Shown here: positions 1-6,409 of the stretch, piece after piece | How the letters are laid out: every line of letters begins with the position of its first letter | Position numbering within the stretch: the stretch's first letter is position 1 | Source of the DNA: Solirubrobacterales bacterium | Lineage (GTDB): Bacteria > Actinomycetota > Thermoleophilia > Solirubrobacterales > Solirubrobacteraceae | NCBI GenBank assembly: GCA_015655225.1 | Contig: JAATFK010000006.1 | Coordinates: forward strand, 1-10,680 | Length of the DNA stretch: 10,680 nucleotides | Direction of reading: 5' to 3' | Translations under genes and position numbers: made by a program | Notes under the pieces: generated by a model | What the model saw: the letters and a program-made list of their open reading frames with translations, nothing else | Told to the model about the DNA's origin: nothing | Databases searched by the model: none

Positions 1-849
1 ATCTCCTTCGGCGCCGGCCTCAACCACTGGACGACGCAGCACGGCTCGCTCGTCGGCGCCGACGCGACGGTCATCCAGATCGACCTCGAAGCGGAGGCGA
101 TCGGCGCCCACCGGCCGGTCGACCTCGGCGTCGTCGGCGACGCGAAGGCGGCCGCCGAGGCGCTCACGGAGGAGCTGCGCGAGCGCTGGGCCTCGAACGG
201 CTGGCGCACGCCGGAGACGGCGCGGCGGATCGCCGCCGGCCGCTGGCGCGACGAGCGCTACGAGGACGAGGGCACCGACCACTACGTCGACCCGCGCACG
301 CTCTCGATCGCGCTCAACGAGCTGCTGCCGACCGAGCGGACGGTCGCCGTCGACTCCGGCCACTTCCTCGGCTACGCGGCGATGTACCTCGACGTGACCG
401 ACCCGCTCGCGTGGGTCTTCCCGAACGCGTTCCAGGCGGTCGGGCTGGGGCTCGGCTGCGCGATCGGCGCCGCCGTCGCGCACCCCGAGCGCGTGACGGT
501 CGCGGCGCTCGGCGACGGCGGCACGTTCCTCGCGCTCGCGGAGCTGGAGACGGCCGCGCGGCTCGGCCTGCGGCTCGTCGTCGTGATCTACGACGACGCC
601 GCCTACGGCGCCGAGGTCCACCACTTCCGCGCGCTCGGCCAGGAGGTCGCGCTCGCGCAGTTCCCCGACGCGGACCTCGCGGGGATCGCGCGCGCCGCCG
701 GCGCCGAGGCGATCACGGTCCGCTCGGCCGCCGACCTCGCGCCCGTCTCCGCCTGGGTCGAGTCCGGCTCCGGCCCGCTCGTGATCGACGCCAAGGTGCA
801 TCCTGACGTGTGCGCGGAGTGGCTCGAGCACGCGTTCCGCGCCGGCTGA
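1..849 (+). CDS. Thiamine-diphosphate-binding enzyme (acetolactate synthase/benzoylformate decarboxylase superfamily), 3' part
   Basis: The frame is open from the first base, so the N-terminal Pyr domain and the start lie upstream; 282 residues are visible. Residues about 1-60 look like the end of the central domain, ending in a typical IDLEAEAIG...VDLGVVGDA stretch. Residues about 100-282 form the C-terminal ThDP-binding domain. The cofactor motif is clear: GDG at 171-173, 24 residues, then Asp198-Asp199, followed by AAYGAEVHHF. Asp172 and Asp199 are placed to bind the magnesium that holds the diphosphate. The usual Asn-Asn ending is Asp-Asp here. Family members decarboxylate or ligate 2-oxo acids; the substrate cannot be read from this part. 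The cyclase gene follows after 37 bases in the same direction, so they probably share a transcript. The family is near certain, the exact enzyme unknown. Confidence 0.88.
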   Translation: MSFGAGLNHWTTQHGSLVGADATVIQIDLEAEAIGAHRPVDLGVVGDAKAAAEALTEELRERWASNGWRTPETARRIAAGRWRDERYEDEGTDHYVDPRTLSIALNELLPTERTVAVDSGHFLGYAAMYLDVTDPLAWVFPNAFQAVGLGLGCAIGAAVAHPERVTVAALGDGGTFLALAELETAARLGLRLVVVIYDDAAYGAEVHHFRALGQEVALAQFPDADLAGIARAAGAEAITVRSAADLAPVSAWVESGSGPLVIDAKVHPDVCAEWLEHAFRAG

Positions 850-875
850 TCCCGTCGTCGTCCACCATCACCACC

Positions 876-881
876 GAGGAG
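876..881 (+). promoter_or_regulatory. Ribosome binding site of the cyclase gene
   Basis: GAGGAG lies five bases before the ATG at 887. It fixes the start of the cyclase gene and shows that this short intergenic stretch (850-886) is a translation leader rather than a promoter region. Confidence 0.75.
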
Positions 882-886
882 TCCCG

Positions 887-1666
887 ATGAGCGCCAGCAC
901 CGTCACCGACCTGATCAGCGGGCTGAGCGACGGCTCGGTCGAGCTGGTCGACCTCACGCAGCCGCTCAGCGAGAGCACCCCCGTGCTGATCCTGCCGGAG
1001 CCGTTCGCGAACACGCCGCACCTCTCGCGCCGGCAGCTGAGCAGATACGACGAGGACGGCCCCGCCTGGGCGTGGGACGTCCTCGAGCTGGGCGAGCACA
1101 CCGGCACGCACTTCGATGCGCCGCGCCACTGGATCACCGCCAGAGACGGCGAGGACGTCGCCTCCGTGCCGCCCAAGCGGCTCGTCGGCCCGGCGGTCGT
1201 GATCGACAAGACGGCCGAGGTCGAGGCCGACAACGGCTACCTGCTGACGGTCGCCGACCTGGAGGCCTACGAGGCCGAGCACGGCGCGCTCGCGCCCGGC
1301 TCGTGGGTCCTGCTGCGCAGCGGCTGGGGCTCGCGCGCGCAGGACGAGGCGGCGTTCCTCAACGTCGGCCCCGAGGGACCGGTCACGCCCGGCCCCGACG
1401 TGGCCGCGGCCCGCTGGCTCGCCGAGCATCCGAACGTCGTCGGCTTCGGCACCTAGACGGTCGGCATCGACGCGGGCGCCGCGGGCGGCTTCGACCCCGG
1501 ATTCCCGGTCCACAACTTTCTGCTCGGCGCCGGGCGCTACGGCCTCACGCAGCTTGCGAACCTCGACGCGCTCCCGGTCGCGGGCGCGCTGATCGTCGTC
1601 GCTCCGCTCAAGCTCGTGGACGGCACCGGCAGCCCGTCCCGCGTGCTCGCGTTCGTGCAGCGCTAG
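887..1666 (+). pseudogene. Cyclase-family (kynurenine formamidase-like) metal-dependent hydrolase interrupted by an in-frame amber codon
   Basis: The product belongs to the cyclase/kynurenine formamidase family, metal-dependent amidases or hydrolases. The signature HxGTHxDxPxH is intact as His71-Thr-Gly-Thr-His75-Phe-Asp77-Ala-Pro-Arg-His81 and should hold the metal. Translation from ATG 887 stops at TAG 1454-1456 (codon 190), just after VVGFGT. The same frame then continues without another stop to TAG 1664-1666 and encodes TVGIDAGAAGGFDPG...NFLLGAGRYGLTQLANLD...LKLVDGTGSPSRV, which is the normal C-terminal part of the family. Third positions stay G/C-rich beyond the amber. Family members have an acidic residue at the interrupted position (GxD/E-T-x-x-x-D), so GAG to TAG, a one-base change, is the simplest explanation. 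The full frame is 260 codons, a normal length. It could be a recent pseudogene, a sequencing error or readthrough. The nearby anthranilate-type operon makes a kynurenine link attractive but unproven. Confidence 0.85.
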
Positions 1667-2424
1667 CGGCGCGACTCGGACGCGTCGCGGTCCGGCGGCG
1701 CGAACCCGAGCAGCTCCTCGACCGCCGGCAGGGCGAGCGGCGCGGCCGACTCGCCGTCGCCGGCGGCGGCGCCGTCCGCGAGCGCGGCCGCCGACAGCTC
1801 GGCCGCGCTGCGCAGGTGCGCGGCCAGCAGCGTCACGGCCCCGACGCGGTCGCGCCGCTCCAGCGCCGCGAGCAGCGCGCCGTGCTCGGCCGCGCGCGTG
1901 CGGGCGTGCTCGGGGTGGCGCATCAGCCCGACGCGGTAGCGCTCGCTGGAGCGCCAGACCGGCTCGATCGAGCGCAGCAGCCAGCTCGACCCGGACGCCG
2001 AGTACAACGCGAAGTGGAAGCGCTCGTGCGCGTCGCGGGAGCCGAGCAGGTCGTGGCGCTCGTCGGCGGTCTCCTGCTCCTCCAGCGCCGCCCGCGCCCG
2101 CGCCGCGTCCTCGCGGTCGAAGCGCTCCGCCGCGGTCGCGAGTGCGAGCCCTTCGAGGTGCATCCGCGTGAAGTACGTGTCGACCAGGTCCTCCCGCGTG
2201 AGTGGCCGGACCCACGCGCCCTTGTTCGCGACGACGTCGACGAGGCCCAGGTCCCCGAGGCGTCGCAGCGCCTCGCGGATCGGCATCTTGCTGATCTCCA
2301 GCTGGTCCGACAGCTCCTGCAGCCTCAGGGGCGCCCCGGGTGCGATCGCGCCCTCCATGATCCCCCGGAAGAGCGCGAGCTCCGCCAAGTCGACGGCGGT
2401 CTTCCGGCGGGGCGAGTTCAGCAT
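1663..2424 (-). CDS. GntR-family transcriptional regulator with FCD ligand-binding domain
   Basis: This 253-residue protein has an N-terminal winged helix-turn-helix (about residues 12-75, with LQELSDQLEISKMPIREALRRL as the helical core) and a C-terminal all-helical FCD domain (about 80-215). Such FadR/VanR-type proteins bind operator DNA and release it on binding an acid or acyl-CoA. Metal-site histidines are visible at His137 (RFHFALYSASG), His181 (AAEHGALL) and His203 (AAHLRSA). The position four before His137, normally Asp or Asn, is His133. A low-complexity Ala-rich tail (about 208-235) follows. It is the last gene of the minus operon, 31 bases after the fusion gene, with no good Shine-Dalgarno site. 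The ATG at 2424 was chosen because nothing upstream in frame is a common start. It probably controls the catabolic operon and the divergent thiolase gene; that role is inferred from position. Confidence 0.9.
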   Translation of the reverse strand: MLNSPRRKTAVDLAELALFRGIMEGAIAPGAPLRLQELSDQLEISKMPIREALRRLGDLGLVDVVANKGAWVRPLTREDLVDTYFTRMHLEGLALATAAERFDREDAARARAALEEQETADERHDLLGSRDAHERFHFALYSASGSSWLLRSIEPVWRSSERYRVGLMRHPEHARTRAAEHGALLAALERRDRVGAVTLLAAHLRSAAELSAAALADGAAAGDGESAAPLALPAVEELLGFAPPDRDASESRR

Positions 2425-2455
2425 CGTCAGGACCGGATCGTGGGGCTCGGGTCGC

Positions 2456-4828
2456 TCAGCGCGCGACGCGGGGCGTGGAGGACGGCCGCCAGCGGTCGTG
2501 CTGGGGGCCCGGCTCGACCTCGTCGAACGTGCGCGGCGGCGGCTTGACGGCGTCGAGCGTCCCGTCGTTCGGCTTGCGACGGCCGGCGCGGTACTGGACC
2601 ACCCACGGGTCGCCGCGGTAGTCCTGCTCGGCGGCCGCGTGCAACGTCCAGAACGGGTCGTAGAGGTGCGGGCGCCCGAGCGCGCAGAGGTCCGCGCGGC
2701 CGGCGAGGATCGTCGTGTTGACGTCCTCGTGGCTGCTGAGCGCGCCGACGGCGATCGTCGGCAGGCCGGTCTCGTTCCGGATCCGGTCGGCGAACGGCGT
2801 CTGGTAGCTGCGGCCGAACGCCGGCTGCTGGTCGGGGGAGACCTGGCCGGTCGAGACGTCGACGATGTCGGCGCCGTGGTCGCGCAGCATCCCCGCGACC
2901 GCGACCGCGTCGTCGCCGTCGAAGCCGCCGGGAACCCAGTCGGTCGCCGAGATGCGCACCGAGATCGGCTTGCCCTCGGGCCAGACGGCGCGGCAGGCGT
3001 CGAAGACCTCGAGCGGGAAGCGCGCCCGGTCGTGCAGGTCGCCGCCGTACTCGTCGGTGCGGATGTTCGTGATCGGCGAGAGGAACGAGGAGAGCAGGTA
3101 GCCGTGCGCCATGTGGATCTCGAGCAGGTCGAAGCCGGCGGCGTCGGCGCGCTTGGTCGCCTCGACGAACTGGTCGCGCACCATGTCCATGTCCTCGCGC
3201 GTCATCTCGCGCGGCACCTGGCTGTCGGAGAAGTACGGCAGCGGCGAGGCCGACAGCAGCGGCCAGGCGCCCTCCTCCAGCGGCCGGTCGATCCCGTCCC
3301 ACATCAGCTTCGTCGCGCCCTTGCGGCCGCTGTGGCCGATCTGGGCGCCGATCGCCGCGCGGCTGTGCTCGTGCACGAAGTCGACGATCCGGCGCCAGCC
3401 GGCGACCTGGTCCTCGCGGTAGAGGCCGCCGCAGCCGGGCGTGATGCGCCCCTCGGCGGAGACGCAGATCATCTCCGTCATCACGAGCCCGGCGCCTCCC
3501 ATCGCGCGCGTCCCGAGGTGCACGAGGTGGAAGTCGCCGACCGACCCGTCGACCGCCGTGTACATGTCCATCGGCGAGACGACGACGCGGTTGACCAGCT
3601 CCAGCTCGCGCAGCCGCAGCGGGAAGAACATCGGCGGGCGCACGGCCGCCTGCTCGTCCTGGAGCGTCCGCACGGCGAAGTCGCGGTCGACGCGGTCCAT
3701 GAACAGCTCGTCGCGCAGCCGCAGGTTCTCGTAGGTGATGCGGCGGCTGCGGGTGAGGAGGTTGAAGGCGAACTCGTCCGGTCCCTGCCCGACGTAGCGC
3801 GAGATCTCCTCGAACCACTCGAGGCTCGCCTGCGCGGCGCGCTGGGTGCTCTCGACGACCGGGCGGCGCTCCTCCTCGTAGGCCTGCAGCACGGCGCCGA
3901 CGTCCTCGCGCCCGCGGCGCTCCTTGAACGCCCAGGCGAGCGCGATCGCGTCCTCCATCGCCAGCTTCGTCCCCGAGCCGATCGAGAAGTGGGCGGTGTG
4001 GGCGGCGTCGCCGATCAGCACGATGTTGCCGTCGTGCCAGTGCCCGTTGTGGACCGTCTGGAAGTTGAGCCACTTCGAGTTGTTCGCGACCAGCTGGTGG
4101 CCGTCGAGGATGTCCGCGAACAGCGTGCGGCAGAACGCGATGCTGTCCTCGTCGCTCTCGCCCGGCGTGAGCGACAGCGACTCGCTCGCGTCGAGGCCGG
4201 CGCGCCGCCAGGTCGCCTCGTCGGTCTCGACCACGAACGTGCTCATCGTGTCGTCGTACGGGTAGCCGTGGATCTGGAAGACGCCGAACTCCGACTCGAC
4301 GATGTGGAAGGTGAACGCCTCGAAGACGAGGTCGGTCCCGAGCCACATGAACTTGCTGTGCCGTCTGTCGATCCGCGGCATGAAGGCCTCGGCGCGCTGG
4401 CTGCGGATCTGGCTGTTGATGCCGTCGGCCGCGATCACGAGGTCGTACGTCGCCGACAGCTGGTCGAGCGGGGGCGCCTCGGCCAGGAACGACAGCTCGA
4501 CGCCGAGGTCGAGCGCGCGGTCCTGGAGGATCGTGAGGAGCCGCTGGCGGCTGAGCGCCGAGAAGCCGTGGCCGCCCGAGCTGCGCAGCGTGCCGCGGTA
4601 GTGGATGTCGATGTCGGCCCAGCGCGCGAAGCTGCGCTCGATCTCCTCGTAGGTGACGGGGTCCGCCGCCTGGAACGTGTTCAGCGTCTCGTCGGAGAAG
4701 ACGACCCCGAAGCCGAACGTGTCGTCGGGGGCGTTGCGCTCCCAGACCGACACGTCGTGGCCGAGCCGTCGGAGCAGGATGGCGGAGTAGAGGCCGCCGG
4801 GCCCGCCCCCTGCGATCGCGATCCTCAT
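2456..4828 (-). CDS. Bifunctional aryl-CoA flavin monooxygenase/Old Yellow Enzyme-type reductase (salicylyl-CoA 5-hydroxylase/2-aminobenzoyl-CoA monooxygenase-reductase type)
   Basis: A 790-residue two-domain flavoprotein. Residues 1 to about 380 are an FAD-dependent aromatic hydroxylase: the dinucleotide motif GGGPGG is at 7-12 and the second FAD motif GDAAHTAHFSIGSGTKLAMED starts at Gly273-Asp274. Residues about 395-760 are an Old Yellow Enzyme barrel of the YqjM class. Lys503 (HSGRK), His572 and His575 (HMAHGYL), Tyr577 and Tyr423 match YqjM Lys109, His164, His167, Tyr169 and Tyr28. The position of the YqjM flavin-site Cys26 is Asp421. This fusion is the architecture of Azoarcus evansii 2-aminobenzoyl-CoA monooxygenase/reductase, which hydroxylates C5 of the aminobenzoyl-CoA ring and then reduces it. 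Stand-alone salicylyl-CoA 5-hydroxylase (SdgC) lacks the second domain. The ATG at 4828 begins the Rossmann strand MRIAIAG, has AAGGAG five bases before it, and overlaps the upstream gene's stop as ATGA. Substrate (anthranilyl-, salicylyl- or another aryl-CoA) is inferred. Confidence 0.88.
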   Translation of the reverse strand: MRIAIAGGGPGGLYSAILLRRLGHDVSVWERNAPDDTFGFGVVFSDETLNTFQAADPVTYEEIERSFARWADIDIHYRGTLRSSGGHGFSALSRQRLLTILQDRALDLGVELSFLAEAPPLDQLSATYDLVIAADGINSQIRSQRAEAFMPRIDRRHSKFMWLGTDLVFEAFTFHIVESEFGVFQIHGYPYDDTMSTFVVETDEATWRRAGLDASESLSLTPGESDEDSIAFCRTLFADILDGHQLVANNSKWLNFQTVHNGHWHDGNIVLIGDAAHTAHFSIGSGTKLAMEDAIALAWAFKERRGREDVGAVLQAYEEERRPVVESTQRAAQASLEWFEEISRYVGQGPDEFAFNLLTRSRRITYENLRLRDELFMDRVDRDFAVRTLQDEQAAVRPPMFFPLRLRELELVNRVVVSPMDMYTAVDGSVGDFHLVHLGTRAMGGAGLVMTEMICVSAEGRITPGCGGLYREDQVAGWRRIVDFVHEHSRAAIGAQIGHSGRKGATKLMWDGIDRPLEEGAWPLLSASPLPYFSDSQVPREMTREDMDMVRDQFVEATKRADAAGFDLLEIHMAHGYLLSSFLSPITNIRTDEYGGDLHDRARFPLEVFDACRAVWPEGKPISVRISATDWVPGGFDGDDAVAVAGMLRDHGADIVDVSTGQVSPDQQPAFGRSYQTPFADRIRNETGLPTIAVGALSSHEDVNTTILAGRADLCALGRPHLYDPFWTLHAAAEQDYRGDPWVVQYRAGRRKPNDGTLDAVKPPPRTFDEVEPGPQHDRWRPSSTPRVAR

Positions 4829-5997
4829 GCGTGCTCCTTCCGTGGTGGCGCGAACAGGGCGCGCGCGATGATCTCGCGCTGGATCTCGGATGCGCCTTCG
4901 TAGATCCGGGGCGCGCGCACCTCGCGGTAGAGGTGCTCGAGCAGGTGGCCGCGCTGCAACGCGACGGCTCCGTGGAACTGGATCGAGGCGTCGACCGCCT
5001 CCTGGGCGACCTCGGTCGCCATCAGCTTCGCCATCGCGGCGGCCTGCGTCGTCGGCCGGATGCCGCGGTCGTACGCGGTCGCGGCGGCGTGGACGAGCAG
5101 GCGCGCCCCCTGGACGCGGGTGGCGATGTCGGCCATCCGGTGCGAGACGGCCTGGAAGTCCTTGAGTGGCTTGCCGAACGCGACGCGCTCGTTCGCGTAG
5201 GCGACGGTCGCGTCGATCGCCGCCTGCGCCATGCCGATCGCGAATGCGCCGACGCTCGGGCGGAACATGTCGAGCGTTCTCATCGCGACGCGGAAGCCGC
5301 CGTCGACCTCGCCGAGGCGGTGCTCGCGCGGCACGTGGACGTTGTCGAAGACGAGCCGGCCGACGGGGTGGGGGGAGAGCAGCTCGATGTGCTCGCCGCT
5401 CAGCCCCTCGCTGTCGCCGGGGACGAGGAACGCGGTCAGGCCGCGCGCGCCGCTGCCGGCGCTCGTGCGGGCGAAGACGGCGTAGACGTCGGCCTCCGGC
5501 GCGTTCGAGATCCACGTCTTCTCGCCCGTCAGGCGGTAGCCGTCGCCGTCGGGCTCGGCCGCGAGGGCGAGCGCCGCGACGTCGCTGCCGGCCTGCGGCT
5601 CGCTCAGCGCGAAGCCGGCGACGGCCTCGCCCGCGGCGATCCGCGGCAGCCACGCGTCGACCACCTCGGGGCCGCCCGCCTGCAGCAGCGGGAAGGTCCC
5701 CAGGCCCTGGAGCGCGAACGCGGTCTCGGCCTCGGTGCAGCCGTACGCGAGGCCCTCGCGGATCAGGCAGAGGTCGAGCGCCGAGACGTCGGATCTCCAG
5801 CTGCCGTTCTCCCGTGGGAAGAGGCGACCGAGCAGGCCGTGCTCGGCCAGCAACTTGAGCAGGGGCCGGTTGACGGCGCCCTCGGCGCCGGCCGCCGCGA
5901 CCGGCGCGAGCGTCGTGCGCGCCAGCTCCGCGGTGGAGGCCAGCAGCTCGCGCTGCTCGTCGGAGAGATGCGCGTCGAGGGCGCTGGCGCCGCTCAC
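4825..5997 (-). CDS. Acyl-CoA dehydrogenase
   Basis: This 390-residue FAD enzyme would desaturate an acyl-CoA at C2-C3 and pass electrons to electron-transfer flavoprotein. The helical N-terminal domain is followed by the FAD/substrate motif FALSEPQAGSD, KTWISNA in the beta domain, and a C-terminal helical domain with RVAFGKPLKDFQ and IYEGASEIQREI. The catalytic base is Glu367 in that YEG motif, as in short- and medium-chain dehydrogenases. The start is taken as GTG 5997 rather than the in-frame ATG at 6030: the GTG has GGAGGA nine bases upstream, makes a 4-base GTGA overlap with the Rid gene stop, and removes eleven non-family residues. It overlaps the fusion gene by ATGA at its 3' end. It likely acts on a ring-derived or ring-opened acyl-CoA. 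It is only distantly similar to the second dehydrogenase in the operon, so the two probably handle different intermediates. Confidence 0.9.
   Translation of the reverse strand: MSGASALDAHLSDEQRELLASTAELARTTLAPVAAAGAEGAVNRPLLKLLAEHGLLGRLFPRENGSWRSDVSALDLCLIREGLAYGCTEAETAFALQGLGTFPLLQAGGPEVVDAWLPRIAAGEAVAGFALSEPQAGSDVAALALAAEPDGDGYRLTGEKTWISNAPEADVYAVFARTSAGSGARGLTAFLVPGDSEGLSGEHIELLSPHPVGRLVFDNVHVPREHRLGEVDGGFRVAMRTLDMFRPSVGAFAIGMAQAAIDATVAYANERVAFGKPLKDFQAVSHRMADIATRVQGARLLVHAAATAYDRGIRPTTQAAAMAKLMATEVAQEAVDASIQFHGAVALQRGHLLEHLYREVRAPRIYEGASEIQREIIARALFAPPRKEHA
4834..4839 (-). promoter_or_regulatory. Ribosome binding site of the monooxygenase/reductase gene
   Basis: AAGGAG on the minus strand, five bases before ATG 4828, inside the end of the acyl-CoA dehydrogenase gene. 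It separates the true start from the much longer open frame that extends upstream to 5653. Confidence 0.75.
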
Positions 5998-6407
5998 GGC
6001 AGGCGCTCCTCCGGGAGGACGGCGACGCACATCAGCTCGATCAGCGCCGGCTCGTCGAACAGCCGCGTCACGCCGAACAGGCCGCTCGCCGGGTAGTGGC
6101 GGCCGAAGTGTCTCTGCCAGACGCGGCCCAGCTCCCGCAGGTTGTTGCGATAGTCGGCCGGGTCGGTCACGAAGATCTGGATCGAGACGATGTCCTCGGG
6201 GACGCCGCCGGCGGCCGCGAGCGCTCTGACGACGTTCGCGGCGACCACGTCGAGCTGCTCGACGAGCGTGGTGCCGTGGATCTCCCCGTCGGGGCCGAGC
6301 GCGGTCTGGCCGCCGAGGTGGACGAGCCGCCCGGGGGCGGCGACGACGGCGTGGGCGTAGCCGACCGGCTCACCCAGCTCGGGGGCGACGACGATGCGAT
6401 GGCTCAT
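5994..6407 (-). CDS. Rid-family (YjgF/YER057c/UK114) protein lacking the canonical arginine
   Basis: A 137-residue protein with the whole chorismate-mutase-like Rid fold: LVHLGGQTALGPDGEI near residues 28-43, the TLVEQLDVVAANVVRAL helix, the VSIQIFVTD strand, and the C-terminal ALIELMCVAVLP strand. True RidA enzymes hydrolyse reactive enamines and imines to ketones plus ammonia and need an arginine in a P-x-R motif. Here the matching segment is YPASGLFGVTRL, with Ser108 where the arginine is expected. It therefore belongs with the arginine-lacking Rid subfamilies, whose activities are poorly known. Its place next to an aminobenzoyl-CoA-type oxygenase suggests work on an amino or imino ring intermediate, or on its ring-opened product. 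It starts two bases after the crotonase stop and has GGGAGGG nine bases before the ATG. Confidence 0.88.
   Translation of the reverse strand: MSHRIVVAPELGEPVGYAHAVVAAPGRLVHLGGQTALGPDGEIHGTTLVEQLDVVAANVVRALAAAGGVPEDIVSIQIFVTDPADYRNNLRELGRVWQRHFGRHYPASGLFGVTRLFDEPALIELMCVAVLPEERLP
6007..6012 (-). promoter_or_regulatory. Ribosome binding site that fixes the GTG start of the acyl-CoA dehydrogenase
   Basis: GGAGGA on the minus strand, nine bases before GTG 5997. It lies downstream of the alternative ATG at 6030, so the ATG would be translated through it; this favours the GTG. Confidence 0.75.
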
Positions 6408-6409
6408 GG

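Noticed and set aside
1454..1456. Pyrrolysine or programmed recoding at the amber codon
   Set aside because: No methyltransferase family, recoding hairpin or pyl gene is visible, and a simple GAG-to-TAG change is the shorter explanation.
713..2215. A 500-codon minus-strand open frame opposite the thiamine enzyme and cyclase genes
   Set aside because: Composition is typical of antisense frames in GC-rich DNA, and it overlaps well-supported genes on both strands.
1072..2547. A 491-codon plus-strand open frame spanning the cyclase and GntR genes
   Set aside because: Arg/Gly/Ala-rich, no recognisable motif, and it crosses two real genes in different frames. It does not rescue the cyclase C-terminus, which lies in another frame.
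2168..4903. A 911-codon open frame on the plus strand, opposite the monooxygenase/reductase gene
   Set aside because: It is a low-diversity Arg/Val/Asp/Ala-rich shadow produced by GC-rich third positions. The opposite strand encodes a fully motif-supported flavoprotein.
4829..5653. Upstream extension of the fusion protein by 275 codons
   Set aside because: The extension is the out-of-frame shadow of the acyl-CoA dehydrogenase. The Rossmann strand, ribosome binding site and ATGA overlap all point to ATG 4828.
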